Source: Occultella kanbiaonis
GTDB taxonomy: Bacteria; Actinomycetota; Actinomycetes; Actinomycetales; Beutenbergiaceae
Reading direction: 5' to 3'
Assembly (NCBI RefSeq): GCF_009708215.1
Contig: NZ_CP046175.1
Span: forward strand, 1,984,001 to 2,048,000
Length of the DNA: 64,000 bases
The stretch's first letter is position 1. Each line of letters begins with the position of its first letter. Under the pieces are notes generated by a model, which searched no databases, was not told where the DNA came from, and was given only the letters and a program-made list of their open reading frames with translations. A program made the translations under genes and the position numbers. Below are positions 10,586 through 19,673 of this stretch, in pieces.

Positions 10586-11460
10586 GCGGCTTTGCCGTGT
10601 CCGTCCGCGACCTGACCGTCCGCTACGGTCGCACCACCGCCGTCGACAACGTCTCGTTCGACCTCGAACCGGACGGCATCTACGGCCTGCTCGGCCGCAA
10701 CGGCTCGGGCAAGACGAGCACGCTCTCGGTGCTCGCGTCGATGCGCAGGCCCACGGCGGGCTCCGTGCTCATCGACGGCACCGAGCCGTTCGAGAACGAG
10801 CGCGTCATGGCCGGCGTCAGTCTGATCCGCGAGAGCGGCGACGTCCTCGCCAACGAGAAGATCTCGGCGAGCCTGACGTACTACGAGCAGGCCCGCCCCG
10901 GGTGGGATGCGCAGTTCGCGGACGAGCTCGTGGACGCGTTCGGGCTGAACCGGAAGAAGGCGATCAGTACGTTCTCTCGGGGGCAGCGGTCCGCGTTCGG
11001 GGCGGTGATCGGCCTCGCCGGCCGTGCCCCGCTGACGATGTTCGACGAGGTGTACCTCGGCATGGACGCCCCCTCGCGGTACCGGTTCTACGACCTGCTC
11101 CTGGCCGACTACGCCGAGCACCCGCGCACGATCATCCTGTCCAGCCACTTGATCAGTGAGATCGAGCGGCTGTTCTCGGGGGTGGTCATCCTCGACGAGG
11201 GCCGGCTCCTGCTGAACGAGGAGGTGGAGGACTTCCGCACCCGCGGCGCCACCCTCACCGGCCCCACCGCGCAGGTCGACGCCCTCACCGCCGGCCTGCG
11301 GGTCGTCGCGAGCCGCTCGCTCGGCCCCACCAAGGAGGTCACCGTGTTCGGCGACCTCGACGGCGCGGCACTCGACGCCGCCCGGGCCGCGGGTGTCGCG
11401 ATCGGCGGCGTCGGCGTGCAGGACCTGTTCGTCCACCTGACCGAGAAGGAGTCCCGATGA
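10582..11460 (+). CDS. ABC transporter ATP-binding protein (first module)
   Basis: A 292-residue cytoplasmic ABC ATPase. Walker A is GRNGSGKTS (37-45), Walker B is LTMFDEV (~151-157), and a switch histidine is in SSHLISEIE. The signature is FSRGQRSAFG, a divergent form of LSGGQ in which SRGQ replaces SGGQ, as in several regulator-linked BcrA/YtrB-type ATPases. It overlaps the GntR gene upstream and the membrane protein downstream by 4 bp each. The partner is presumably the 224-residue protein encoded next. The substrate is unknown. Confidence 0.9.
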   Translation: MSGFAVSVRDLTVRYGRTTAVDNVSFDLEPDGIYGLLGRNGSGKTSTLSVLASMRRPTAGSVLIDGTEPFENERVMAGVSLIRESGDVLANEKISASLTYYEQARPGWDAQFADELVDAFGLNRKKAISTFSRGQRSAFGAVIGLAGRAPLTMFDEVYLGMDAPSRYRFYDLLLADYAEHPRTIILSSHLISEIERLFSGVVILDEGRLLLNEEVEDFRTRGATLTGPTAQVDALTAGLRVVASRSLGPTKEVTVFGDLDGAALDAARAAGVAIGGVGVQDLFVHLTEKESR

Positions 11461-12131
11461 CTGCCACCGCACCTCAGTGGGCCCGCACCGCCCGGCGGAT
11501 GACACGTGCCTCACTGCTGTCCATTGCCTGGTTCTGGGCCATCTGCGTGATCGCCGGAACCGTGGTGATCCTGGTGCTCGACTGGCGGATGGGGGAGCCG
11601 CCGTTCTCGATCATGTCGACCATCCGCTACGCCGGGATCTGGTACCCGTTCTCCGTCGCCCTGATCGTGGTCACCGCCACGATCAACGTGCACGTGGCCG
11701 CAGGGATGACCCGCCGGTCCTTCGTGATCGGGGCGCTGATCAGCAACGTCGTGATCGGCGTGGTCAACGGCATCGCGATGACCGCCGTCCTGGCGATCGA
11801 GCGCGGCATCTATCTCGACCAGGGCTGGTCCCACGTCGCCACGTCCGCCGCGCCGATCCCCTCGGCGTGGGGGGTCTCCCTGGTGTTCCACTGCGTCATG
11901 TTCCTGGCCGGCGGCCTCTCCGGGGTGCTCGTCGGGCTGACCTACTACCGCTGGGGCGCCTGGGCCACCGTGGCGCTGCCACTGACCGTCCTGCCACCCA
12001 TCATCGCCAGCGGCCTCGACCCCGCCGTCGTCACGGTCGCCGTGATCGCGGCGACCACGGTCGCCACCGCCGTGGCCAGTTACGCCATGGCCCGCACCAT
12101 CGCCATCCGCAAGCCATTGGAGATGTCATGA
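11457..12131 (+). CDS. Integral membrane protein, probable permease of the first ABC module
   Basis: A 224-residue protein with about six hydrophobic segments, starting at ~residues 20-45, and short basic loops such as GMTRRS. I recognise no specific family motif. Its position between two ABC ATPases and its 4-bp overlaps with both neighbours suggest that it forms the membrane part of the first module with the 10582-11460 ATPase. Function is inferred from context only. Confidence 0.7.
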   Translation: MTATAPQWARTARRMTRASLLSIAWFWAICVIAGTVVILVLDWRMGEPPFSIMSTIRYAGIWYPFSVALIVVTATINVHVAAGMTRRSFVIGALISNVVIGVVNGIAMTAVLAIERGIYLDQGWSHVATSAAPIPSAWGVSLVFHCVMFLAGGLSGVLVGLTYYRWGAWATVALPLTVLPPIIASGLDPAVVTVAVIAATTVATAVASYAMARTIAIRKPLEMS

Positions 12132-13057
12132 CCATCGTCGTGCAGGTCGAGAACCTGCGTAAGTCCTACGGAGCCAAGACCGCCGTTGCGGACGTCAGCT
12201 TCGCCGTCGAACGGGGAGAGATCTTCGGGATCCTCGGCCGCAACGGCGCCGGCAAGACCACCACGGTGGAGACCCTGGCGGGCCTGCGTCGCGCCGACGG
12301 CGGGTCGCTGTCCGTGCTCGGCATCGACCCCAGGAAGGATCCCCAGGCCATTCGGGCGGTGCTCGGCGTGCAGCTCCAGGAGGCTCGCCTGCCCGCCAAG
12401 ATCACGGTCATCGAGGCCCTCGAACTGTTCGCGTCGTTCTACCCGCACCCCGCGGACCCCGAGGAGCTGATCGGCATGCTCGGCCTCGGTGAGCACCGGA
12501 GCAAACAGTTCGCGAAGCTCTCCGGCGGGCTCAAGCAGCGGCTGTCCATCGCCCTGGCGCTCGTGGGCAGTCCGCAGGTCGCGGTCCTGGACGAGCTGAC
12601 CACGGGCCTGGACCCGCAGGCCCGGCGCGACGTCTGGGACCTGGTGGAGCGGGTCCGGGACTCGGGCGTCACGATCATCCTCGTCACCCACTTCATGGAC
12701 GAGGCCGAGCGCCTCTGCGACAGGCTCGTCGTGATCGACGAGGGTCGGGTGGTGGCCGCCGGCTCCCCGAAGGAGCTGGTCCGTGGCGGCAGCGACGAGC
12801 GCACCTTCCGGATGCGGCTGCCCGAGGGCGCTGCCGACCCGGTCGAGCTGATCGAGTCGCTCGCCGACGTGCACGCGGTCTCCACCATCGAGGACGAGCT
12901 GGAGGTGACCGGCACGACCCACGTGCTGCCCGCCGTCATCCTCGCGCTCGCCGAGGTTGGCGTCGTCCCGGACGAGATCCGAACCATGACCAGAACGCTC
13001 GAGGACGTCTTCGTGGACGTGACCGGGCACCCAGTAGAAGAGGAGTTGGCCGCATGA
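12128..13057 (+). CDS. ABC transporter ATP-binding protein (second module)
   Basis: A 309-residue ABC ATPase with Walker A GRNGAGKTT (~37-45), the signature KLSGGLKQR (~131-139), Walker B VAVLDE (~152-157) with the catalytic glutamate, and VTHFMDEAE. The C-terminal ~80 residues form the extension seen in drug-efflux or daunorubicin-resistance-type ATPases. ATG 12128 overlaps the upstream stop (ATGA), and the ABC-2 permease overlaps downstream. It probably powers export of a drug or peptide; the substrate is not readable. Confidence 0.92.
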   Translation: MTIVVQVENLRKSYGAKTAVADVSFAVERGEIFGILGRNGAGKTTTVETLAGLRRADGGSLSVLGIDPRKDPQAIRAVLGVQLQEARLPAKITVIEALELFASFYPHPADPEELIGMLGLGEHRSKQFAKLSGGLKQRLSIALALVGSPQVAVLDELTTGLDPQARRDVWDLVERVRDSGVTIILVTHFMDEAERLCDRLVVIDEGRVVAAGSPKELVRGGSDERTFRMRLPEGAADPVELIESLADVHAVSTIEDELEVTGTTHVLPAVILALAEVGVVPDEIRTMTRTLEDVFVDVTGHPVEEELAA

Positions 13058-13854
13058 GTGCCACGACCGCAGCACGCACCACGTCCACCGCGCGCCCGAT
13101 GCGTGGCCTTGGCGCCCTGATCGCGTCCGAGTTCCGCCTGTTCCTCCGGGACACCGGCAGCGTGGTCTTCGCCCTGCTGTTCCCCGCCGTGCTCATGGTC
13201 GGCGTCGGCTACGCCCTGCCCGGGATGCGGGACCCGATCACCGGCATGGGGCAGCCCTGGGACGGTCACCTGGCCATCCACCTGTACGTCCCGATCGCGC
13301 TGTCGTTGGCGGTCGCGACGGTCGCGCTGAGCACGCTGCCTACCCAGATCGTGACCGCGCGTGAGCTCGGCGTGCTCCGGCGCATCTCGACGACACCGAT
13401 GCGCCCGCAGGGTGTGCTGATCGCGCAGGTCGTCGTCAACCTGGCCGCGCTCGTGGCGGCCAGCCTGCTCGCCCTGGCGGCCGGCGCGCTCGCGTTCGGG
13501 ATCCCGGCACCACAGTCACCGGCCGTGGCGCTGCTCGCGTTCCTCCTCGGGGCCGCGGCGACGGCGGGAATCGGGTTGTTGATCGGGGCACTCGTGCGGA
13601 AGGCCTCGGCCGCCGGCGGGATCGGGATGCTGATCTACTTCCCGATGCTGTTCTTCGCAGGGATGTGGACCCCCGGGCCGCTCATGCCGGACGCGGTCGC
13701 CGCGATCGCTCGGTTCACGCCGCTCGGTGCGCTCAGCCAGGCGCTCAGCGCGGCCTGGTTCACCGGGGAGTTCCCGGCCCTGCAGATGGTGGTGATGGCC
13801 GCCTACATCGCGGTCCTGTACCCGTTGGCCGCGAAACTGTTCCGGTGGCAGTGA
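13054..13854 (+). CDS. ABC-2 type transporter permease
   Basis: A 266-residue permease with an N-terminal cytoplasmic stretch, then about six transmembrane helices. It has the ABC-2 pattern LGVLRRISTTPMRP in the first cytoplasmic loop and FFAGMWTPGPLMP before the last helices. It overlaps the second ATPase by 4 bp and closes the operon, which is followed at once by a strong terminator hairpin. It likely works with the 12128-13057 ATPase. Confidence 0.92.
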   Translation: MSATTAARTTSTARPMRGLGALIASEFRLFLRDTGSVVFALLFPAVLMVGVGYALPGMRDPITGMGQPWDGHLAIHLYVPIALSLAVATVALSTLPTQIVTARELGVLRRISTTPMRPQGVLIAQVVVNLAALVAASLLALAAGALAFGIPAPQSPAVALLAFLLGAAATAGIGLLIGALVRKASAAGGIGMLIYFPMLFFAGMWTPGPLMPDAVAAIARFTPLGALSQALSAAWFTGEFPALQMVVMAAYIAVLYPLAAKLFRWQ

Positions 13855-13882
13855 CCCGGCGGCCGTGATCGACGACGTCACA

Positions 13883-13918
13883 CGACACCCGGGGTGAGGC
13901 ATCTCACCCCGGGTGTCG
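13883..13918 (+). terminator. Terminator hairpin after the ABC operon
   Basis: A perfect 16-bp stem: CGACACCCGGGGTGAG (13883-13898), loop GCAT, CTCACCCCGGGTGTCG (13903-13918). It begins 29 bp after the permease stop and lies upstream of the rpsP promoter region, so it isolates the accessory operon from the ribosomal genes. No T-tract follows. Confidence 0.85.
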
Positions 13919-13940
13919 CCATGTCACCGGGTGGGCAGGT

Positions 13941-13969
13941 GGAACGCACCCGTGCGGGTCTGGCAGAAT
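13941..13969 (+). promoter_or_regulatory. rpsP: Possible rpsP promoter
   Basis: A CAGAAT -10-like hexamer (13964-13969) follows the sequence GGAACG (13941-13946) at 17-bp spacing. The -35 is far from TTGACA. If used, the transcript would carry a leader of about 125 nt before rpsP. Weak evidence. Confidence 0.3.
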
Positions 13970-14101
13970 GACCCGCTGTACCCGCTGGTGTTCGGCCCTC
14001 TCACCGAGCAGCCGGCGTGTCCCGAGCCCGATCCGCAGCGCCGGCCCCACTGGCGCCCTCGAACGGGCTCACCCACACATGAACCAGGAGTGACCACCAC
14101 A

Positions 14102-14584
14102 GTGGCCGTCAAGATCCGTTTGAAGCGTCACGGCAAGATCCGGACGCCGTTCTACCGTGTTGTCGTGGCCGACTCGCGCACCAAGCGCGATGGCCGCGTG
14201 ATCGAGGAGATCGGGAAGTACCACCCCACCGAGGAACCCTCCCTGATCGAGATCAACCGCGAGCGCGCGCAGTACTGGCTCGGTGTCGGCGCCCAGCCGA
14301 CCGAGCAGGTTCTCGCCCTGCTCAAGGTCACCGGCGACTGGCAGACCTTCAAGGGGCTCCCGGGTGCCGAGGGCACCCTGCGGGTCAAGGAGGGGGCCGC
14401 CGAGGCCGCCGCCGCCGTCAAGGCTGCCGAGGACGAGGCCGAGCTGCGCAAGGCCAAGGCGTCCGAGGCGAAGGCCGAGAAGGCCGCCGAGGAGGCGAAG
14501 GCTGCCGCGGACGCGAAGGCCGCCGAGGCTGCCGAGGCACCTGCCGCCGAGGAGAGCGCCGACGAGCCCGAGGCCCAGGCCTGA
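14102..14584 (+). CDS. rpsP: 30S ribosomal protein S16
   Basis: Small-subunit protein S16, needed for 30S assembly. The core (~residues 1-90) starts [20 protein letters not shown] and contains [13 protein letters not shown]. The remaining ~70 residues are an Ala/Glu/Lys-rich tail of the type common in actinobacterial S16. GTG 14102 lies behind AGGAG. Its stop overlaps khpA by 1 bp (TGATG). rpsP-khpA-rimM-trmD-rplS is the conserved order. Confidence 0.97.
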   Translation: MAVKIRLKRHGKIRTPFYRVVVADSRTKRDGRVIEEIGKYHPTEEPSLIEINRERAQYWLGVGAQPTEQVLALLKVTGDWQTFKGLPGAEGTLRVKEGAAEAAAAVKAAEDEAELRKAKASEAKAEKAAEEAKAAADAKAAEAAEAPAAEESADEPEAQA

Positions 14585-14823
14585 TGTTGGCCGATGCACT
14601 CGAGCACCTCGTGCGCGGCATCGTCGACCACCCCGACGACGTCGAGGTCACCTCGCGCACGCTGCGTCGCGGTGACCTGCTCGAGGTTCGGGTGAACCCC
14701 AGCGACCTCGGCCGGGTGATCGGCCGCTCCGGCCGCACCGCCCGCGCACTGCGGACCGTCATCGGTTCGCTGTCCACCACCGGCGCCGTCCGGGTGGACG
14801 TGGTGGACGTCGACCGCCGCTGA
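14584..14823 (+). CDS. khpA: KH-domain RNA-binding protein KhpA
   Basis: A 79-residue single KH domain. The RNA-contacting GxxG loop is visible in GRVIGRSG (43-50), followed by the helix TARALRTVIGS. KhpA family members bind RNA, often with KhpB, and affect cell-wall growth or translation. It overlaps the rpsP stop by one base, indicating translational coupling. A hairpin 17 bp after its stop ends this transcript unit. Confidence 0.93.
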   Translation: MLADALEHLVRGIVDHPDDVEVTSRTLRRGDLLEVRVNPSDLGRVIGRSGRTARALRTVIGSLSTTGAVRVDVVDVDRR

Positions 14824-14840
14824 GGCACGAGTGTCATCGA

Positions 14841-14878
14841 ATCAGGCCCGCCCCGGCCACGCCGGGTGCGGGCCTGAT
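14841..14878 (+). terminator. Terminator hairpin between khpA and rimM
   Basis: ATCAGGCCCGC (14841-14851) pairs with GCGGGCCTGAT (14868-14878). The interior adds CCCGGC/GCCGGG around CAC with one bulged T, giving a 17-bp stem. rimM then has its own promoter-like CATGAT box. Confidence 0.8.
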
Positions 14879-14959
14879 CCGTATCCGGCGCCGGGTCGGC
14901 TCGGTGCCACGGGCCGGACCCGTTCGCCGGGCACCGTGCCGATGCGCCATGATCGACCA

Positions 14960-15520
14960 GTGAACGCATCTGAGAGCCTGCTCCGGGTCGCGACGGTGGG
15001 CGGCCCGCAAGGTCTGCGCGGTGAGGTGCGACTGGCTGTGCACACGGACGATCCCGAGACGCGTCTCGCCCCGGGAACGAGCCTGCAGACCGAGCCGGTC
15101 GCCGCCGGGCCGCTGACCATCGCCGACCTGAGCCACCGGAGCAAGCACTGGTACGTCCGCTTCGAGGGCGTGGCCGACCGGACCGCCGCCGAGGGGATGC
15201 GCGGCGTGGTGCTGCTCGCCGAACCCCTGACCGAGGTCGAGGAGGACGCGTGGTACCCCCACGAGCTGGCCGGCCTGCGCGCCGAGACCCCCGACGGCGA
15301 GCACCTGGGTGAGGTCGAGGGGATCCGGCACCTGCCCGCCCAGGACGTGCTGATCCTGCGCGAGCACACGGGCGAGCGCACCCTGGTGCCGTTCGTCCGC
15401 GCGATCGTGCCGACCGTGGACGTGGCCGGCGGCCGCGTCATCATCGACGCACCGCTCGGTCTGCTCGCCGGCTCCGACGTGCCCGACGACGCGGAACCCG
15501 AGCAGGGGGAGGACCGGTGA
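14960..15520 (+). CDS. rimM: Ribosome maturation factor RimM
   Basis: 16S rRNA processing factor that binds S19 during 30S assembly; 186 residues. The N-terminal beta-barrel has [16 protein letters not shown] and VHTDDP; the C-terminal PRC-barrel has [10 protein letters not shown] and [11 protein letters not shown] 14960 is chosen because a CATGAT box (14948-14953) leaves 6 nt, a leaderless arrangement; an upstream in-frame GTG at 14831 would run through the terminator. Its stop overlaps trmD (GTGA). Confidence 0.95.
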   Translation: MNASESLLRVATVGGPQGLRGEVRLAVHTDDPETRLAPGTSLQTEPVAAGPLTIADLSHRSKHWYVRFEGVADRTAAEGMRGVVLLAEPLTEVEEDAWYPHELAGLRAETPDGEHLGEVEGIRHLPAQDVLILREHTGERTLVPFVRAIVPTVDVAGGRVIIDAPLGLLAGSDVPDDAEPEQGEDR

Positions 15521-16773
15521 GCGGACGGATCGACGTCCTCACCATCTTCCCCGGCTACCTGGCGCCGCTGGAACTGTCGTTGGTGGGGAAGGCGCGCCGC
15601 GACGGGTTGCTCGAGATCGGCGTCCACGACCTGCGGGACTGGACGAGCGACCGCCACCGCACGGTGGATGACACGCCGTTCGGCGGTGGCGCCGGCATGG
15701 TGATGCGGCCGGACGTGTGGGGCGACGCGCTCGACGGCGTCCTGGTCGCCGACAGCCCGTCCCGCACCGTCCTCGTGCCGACGCCGGCGGGGGACCGGAT
15801 GACCCAGGCCATGGCCGAGGAACTGGCGCTGCTGGTGTCCGCCGGCGGACAGCTCGTGTTCGCCTGTGGCCGGTACGAGGGCATCGACGCGCGCGTGAGC
15901 GAGCACTACTCCGGCCGTGACGACGTGACCATCAGGGAGATCTCCCTCGGCGACTACGTGCTCAACGGCGGCGAGGTTGCCGCGCTCGTGGTGATCGAGG
16001 CGGTCGCACGGCTGTTGCCCGGCGTGATCGGCAACCCCGAGTCGCTCGTCGAGGAGTCGCACGGCGCCGCGGGGCTGCTCGAATACCCGGTGTACACCAA
16101 GCCGCCGTCGTGGCGCGGGCTGGACGTGCCCGAGGTGCTGCTCTCCGGCGATCACGGCCGGATCCGGTCGTGGCGCCGTGCCCGCGCCGTGGAACGCACG
16201 GCCCGGCGCCGCCCGGACCTCATCACGGGTCAGGGCTCGCCCGAGATCCGGCTCGCGCGCCCCGTCGACGCCGAGGCGATCGCCGACGTCGCCGCCCGCA
16301 CGTTCCCACTCGCCTGCCCACCTCAGTTGCCCGCCGAGGACGTCCTGGCGTTCATCGAGGAGCACCTCACCGCCGTCGACTTCCGCCGCTACCTGCGTGA
16401 CCGCAACCGTGACGTGCACTTGGCCGAGGTCGCCGGCGCCGTCGTCGGCTACACGATGACGGTGCACGGCGAGCCGGCGGACCCGGACGTCGCCGCCGTC
16501 GTCACCGGGCGCCCGACGGCGGAACTGTCCAAGTGCTACGTGCTGCCGGAACACCACGGGGCCGGGGTGGCGCGGGCGCTCGTCGCGGCCACCGCGGCAC
16601 GGGCGCTCGAGCGCGGCGTGCACACGCTCTGGCTCGGCGTGAACCAGCAGAACGAGCGCGCGCAGCGCTTCTACCGGGCCTGCGAGTTCACCCGCGCCGG
16701 CACCAAGCGCTTCACCGTCGGGACGTTCCGGGCCGACGACTACGTGATGACGCGCACACTCCGGCCCGCGTGA
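15517..16773 (+). CDS. trmD: tRNA (guanine37-N1)-methyltransferase TrmD fused to a GNAT acetyltransferase domain
   Basis: Residues 1-~235 are a full TrmD, the SPOUT enzyme that makes m1G37 in t[29 protein letters not shown] (51-65), [11 protein letters not shown] (117-127) and the knot [13 protein letters not shown] (141-153). From ~243 to 418 a second domain follows without a stop. It has GNAT features: [16 protein letters not shown], an acetyl-CoA-binding [18 protein letters not shown] and [16 protein letters not shown]. TrmD alone is usually ~230-270 residues. The acetylation target is unknown. It is coupled to rimM by a GTGA overlap. Confidence 0.93.
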   Translation: MSGRIDVLTIFPGYLAPLELSLVGKARRDGLLEIGVHDLRDWTSDRHRTVDDTPFGGGAGMVMRPDVWGDALDGVLVADSPSRTVLVPTPAGDRMTQAMAEELALLVSAGGQLVFACGRYEGIDARVSEHYSGRDDVTIREISLGDYVLNGGEVAALVVIEAVARLLPGVIGNPESLVEESHGAAGLLEYPVYTKPPSWRGLDVPEVLLSGDHGRIRSWRRARAVERTARRRPDLITGQGSPEIRLARPVDAEAIADVAARTFPLACPPQLPAEDVLAFIEEHLTAVDFRRYLRDRNRDVHLAEVAGAVVGYTMTVHGEPADPDVAAVVTGRPTAELSKCYVLPEHHGAGVARALVAATAARALERGVHTLWLGVNQQNERAQRFYRACEFTRAGTKRFTVGTFRADDYVMTRTLRPA

Positions 16774-16949
16774 TTTCCGCCTGCCCGGACCGTATGGCAA
16801 ACTAGGTCAGTCGCGCGGGCCGCGACGTGCTCTGCCACAGGGGAGCGCGACTTCAGCCGCCCACCAACGCGACCACCACTGACATCAGGTGGCTCCGGCC
16901 GCCCTGACCATCGCGCGTGACCTGTGCGCACGAGCGGGAAGGCATCACC

Positions 16950-17306
16950 ATGCAGACTCTGGACAGCATCGACGCAGGCTCCCTGCGTTCGGACATCCCC
17001 TCGTTCCGCGCCGGCGACACCCTCAAGGTGCACGTGAAGGTCATCGAGGGCAGCCGCTCCCGTATCCAGGTGTTCCAGGGCGTCGTGATCGCCCGCTCCG
17101 GCGGCGGGGTCCGCGAGAGCTTCAAGGTCCGCAAGGTCAGCTTCGGCGTCGGCGTCGAGCGCACCTTCCCGCTGCACTCCCCGACGATCGACCACATCGA
17201 GGTCGTCACCCGCGGTGACGTGCGCCGCGCGAAGCTGTACTACCTGCGCAAGCGCCACGGCAAGGCCGCCAAGATCAAGGAGCGTCGCGACACCCCCGCG
17301 AGCTGA
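16950..17306 (+). CDS. rplS: 50S ribosomal protein L19
   Basis: L19 sits at the 30S-50S interface. The 118-residue length matches the family, with [37 protein letters not shown] and [22 protein letters not shown] 16950 follows GGGAAGG; an upstream in-frame ATG (16917) lacks such a site. The 176-bp gap from trmD holds a possible own promoter (around GGCAAACTAGG, 16796-16806) and an untranslated leader. lepB follows. Confidence 0.96.
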   Translation: MQTLDSIDAGSLRSDIPSFRAGDTLKVHVKVIEGSRSRIQVFQGVVIARSGGGVRESFKVRKVSFGVGVERTFPLHSPTIDHIEVVTRGDVRRAKLYYLRKRHGKAAKIKERRDTPAS

Positions 17307-17355
17307 ACGTAGTGACCAGCGGGCCCGGCCCGCTTGAGGATGACGGGACGGCGCG

Positions 17356-18180
17356 GTGACGCAACGGCATGACGGTCCGACGGACCTGCCCGAGGAGTCA
17401 CCCGCCGACCCGGAGACCGACGCCGCCGAGACCGACGCCGCGCCGCCGTCGTCCAGTACCGACGCCGAAGGTGACGAGACAAGCGACGGCGACGACGACG
17501 GCGAGCGCAAGCCCCGTCGTGGTCCGCTCCGGTCGTTCCTGCACGAGTGCGTCATCGTGCTCGTCGCGGCGCTGGCGCTGTCGCTGATCATCAAGACCTT
17601 CCTGGCGCAGGCCTTCTACATCCCCAGCATCTCGATGGAGGACACCCTCCTCGTGGGCGACCGGCTGGTCGTCAGCAAGCTCACCCCGGGTCCGTTCGAG
17701 CTCGAACGCGGAGACATCGTGGTCTTCCTCGATCCGGGCGGCTGGCTGGACAACCCCGAGTCGGAGCCGCTGAACCCGGTGGAGCAGGTGCTCACGTGGA
17801 TCGGGATCCTGCCCGAGCACGCCGACGAACACCTCATCAAGCGGATCATCGGAGTCGCCGGCGACCACGTCGTCTGCTGCAATGAGGCCGGGCAGATCAC
17901 CGTCAACGGCGCCGCCATCGACGAGCCGTACGTGATCGACGGCGCCGCGCCGAGCAACGACCCGTTCGACGTCGTGGTGCCCGAGGGGCACCTGTGGGTG
18001 ATGGGGGACAACCGGCCCCGATCGGCGGATTCGCGATACAACGCCGCGTCGGTTGGCGGAGGGTTCGTTCCGATACGTAACGTGGTGGGTACCGCCTTCG
18101 TCATCATCTGGCCATTGGATTCGATCACGTGGTTGAGCAACCCCGAGGAAACGTTCGCCGACGTCCCCGACCCGTCGTGA
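17356..18180 (+). CDS. lepB: Type I signal peptidase
   Basis: Membrane serine protease that removes signal peptides from exported proteins. An acidic, low-complexity cytoplasmic N-terminus (~1-55) precedes one transmembrane segment (~62-85). The catalytic dyad is S93 in [10 protein letters not shown] and K162 in LIKRIIG. The family box [12 protein letters not shown] is downstream. A pair of cysteines (VVCCNEAG) sits beyond the lysine. The 274-residue length is normal. GTG 17356 is the start; the stop overlaps rnhB. Confidence 0.96.
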   Translation: MTQRHDGPTDLPEESPADPETDAAETDAAPPSSSTDAEGDETSDGDDDGERKPRRGPLRSFLHECVIVLVAALALSLIIKTFLAQAFYIPSISMEDTLLVGDRLVVSKLTPGPFELERGDIVVFLDPGGWLDNPESEPLNPVEQVLTWIGILPEHADEHLIKRIIGVAGDHVVCCNEAGQITVNGAAIDEPYVIDGAAPSNDPFDVVVPEGHLWVMGDNRPRSADSRYNAASVGGGFVPIRNVVGTAFVIIWPLDSITWLSNPEETFADVPDPS

Positions 18181-18881
18181 GCCGCCCGCCCACCCGGCTG
18201 CTGGAGCGTGAGCTCCTCGCCGGTGGGCGACGCTACGTGGCCGGGATGGACGAGGTCGGACGCGGCGCGCTGGCCGGTCCGGTGAGCGTGGGAGTCGTCG
18301 TCATCGACGCCGGCACCGGTCGCAGCCCCGCGGGCCTGCGCGACTCCAAGCTGCTGCGTCCCGAGGCACGGGAGCGCCTGTGCGCGCCGATCCGCCGCTG
18401 GAGCGTCGCGAGTGCCGTCGGCCACGCGGACCCCGCGGAGATCGACCGGATCGGCATCATCGCGGCGCTCCGGCTCGCCGGCACCCGCGCGCTGACCGCG
18501 CTGGTGGGCGACGGCATCGAGGCGGACGTCGTGATCCTCGACGGCAATCACGACTGGCTCAGTGCGCCGGCCGACCTGTTCACCCCGGCGGCGGTGACGC
18601 CGCCGGTCACCACCCGGATCAAGGCGGATCTGACCTGCTCCGTGGTCGCGGCCGCGAGCGTGCTGGCCAAGTGCGAGCGGGACGCCATGATGCGCGAGCT
18701 GCATGAGGACTTCCCCGCCTACGGCTGGCACGGGAACAAGGGGTACTCCGCGCCGGAGCACCTGGCCGCCCTCACCGAGCACGGTCCCTGCGAGCTGCAC
18801 CGCAGGAGCTGGTCGCTGCCCGGCGTTGCCGTCGGCACCGGCACGCCCGTGGTCACCGGAGGGGGCATGATGGACCAGTGA
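18177..18881 (+). CDS. rnhB: Ribonuclease HII
   Basis: Cleaves RNA-DNA hybrids and removes misincorporated ribonucleotides; 234 residues. The catalytic motif is [13 protein letters not shown] with D25 and E26. A third carboxylate is likely in [10 protein letters not shown], and [20 protein letters not shown] is the conserved later helix. GTG 18177 overlaps the lepB stop (GTGA), and the stop overlaps the next GTG in the same way, so lepB-rnhB-DUF2469 is tightly coupled. Confidence 0.96.
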   Translation: MSRPPTRLLERELLAGGRRYVAGMDEVGRGALAGPVSVGVVVIDAGTGRSPAGLRDSKLLRPEARERLCAPIRRWSVASAVGHADPAEIDRIGIIAALRLAGTRALTALVGDGIEADVVILDGNHDWLSAPADLFTPAAVTPPVTTRIKADLTCSVVAAASVLAKCERDAMMRELHEDFPAYGWHGNKGYSAPEHLAALTEHGPCELHRRSWSLPGVAVGTGTPVVTGGGMMDQ

Positions 18882-19183
18882 GTGCAGAGGACCTCGAGAA
18901 CTACGAGACGGACATGGAGCTCGCGCTCTACCGCGAGTACCGCGACGTCGTCGGACTCTTCTCCTACGTGGTGGAGACCGAGCGCCGGTTCTATCTGGCG
19001 AACCAGGTGGACCTGCAGGTCCGCTCGGCCGGCGGCGAGGTGTTCTTCGAACTGACCCTCGCCGACGCCTGGGTCTGGGACGTGTACCGGTCCGCGCGGT
19101 TCGTGAAGTCCGTCCGGGTCGTGACGTTCAAGGACGTCAACGTCGAGGAACTGGCCAAGCCGGACCTGGAGCTGCCCCGCTAG
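18878..19183 (+). CDS. DUF2469 family protein
   Basis: A 101-residue conserved actinobacterial protein of unknown function. The N-terminus [20 protein letters not shown] and the end [12 protein letters not shown] are family hallmarks. It is soluble, acidic and contains no cysteine. It occurs almost always next to rnhB in Actinobacteria, as here (4-bp overlap). Family assignment is firm, function is not known. Confidence 0.9.
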   Translation: MSAEDLENYETDMELALYREYRDVVGLFSYVVETERRFYLANQVDLQVRSAGGEVFFELTLADAWVWDVYRSARFVKSVRVVTFKDVNVEELAKPDLELPR

Positions 19184-19315
19184 GAGGGCGTGCACCCCAA
19201 CGGTGCGCCAGCCCCCTCCACAGTCGGTCGGTGATGCACCGCTCTCCACAGCCTTGTCCTCGGCGCGATCGGGACCGCGCCGGCGCGGGCAGCATCGCCT
19301 GCGGAGGTGGTCGCG

Positions 19316-19672
19316 ATGCTCGCGAAGGACGAGGTGGGCAGGTCCGGGGAGTTGCGTGCGCGCAGATGGCTCGAGCGCCGGGGCTACGAGGTGCTCGACA
19401 CGAACTGGCGCTGCCCGGCCGGTGAGATCGACATCGTCGCCAGGGACGGCGATGACGTGGTGGTCGTCGAGGTGAAGACGCGGACGTCGCTGAGTTTCGG
19501 GCATCCGGCCGAAGCCGTGGACCGGGCCAAACTGGCGCGGCTGCGCCGTCTGGCCGGACTGTGGCTGGCCGAGCACCCGACCCGAACCGCGGGCGTGCGG
19601 ATCGACGTGATCGCCATCTGGCACCCCGCCGGGCAACCGCCGCGCCTGGAACACCTGCGCGGGGTGAGCTGA
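19316..19672 (+). CDS. UPF0102 family (YraN) nuclease-fold protein
   Basis: A 118-residue protein of the YraN family, a restriction-endonuclease-like fold often found with DNA-processing genes. Candidate catalytic residues are in EIDIVARDGDDVVVVEVKTR (E, D, then E-x-K). ATG 19316 sits 8 nt after GGAGG (19303-19307); GTG 19307 is too close to that site. The yifB gene starts 1 bp after its stop. The preceding 132-bp gap has a small hairpin (GTGCACC/GGTGCGC, ~19190) and nothing else clear. Confidence 0.9.
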   Translation: MLAKDEVGRSGELRARRWLERRGYEVLDTNWRCPAGEIDIVARDGDDVVVVEVKTRTSLSFGHPAEAVDRAKLARLRRLAGLWLAEHPTRTAGVRIDVIAIWHPAGQPPRLEHLRGVS

Positions 19673-19673
19673 G

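Noticed and set aside
13913-14101. Upstream extension of the rpsP frame
   Set aside because: S16 begins [11 protein letters not shown] in all homologues; the extension would cover the promoter and terminator region.
19184-19315. CCACAG-rich gap resembling DnaA boxes
   Set aside because: TCCACAG and TTGTCC fragments occur but no full TTGTCCACA box, AT-rich stretch or replication gene is present, so this is not an origin.
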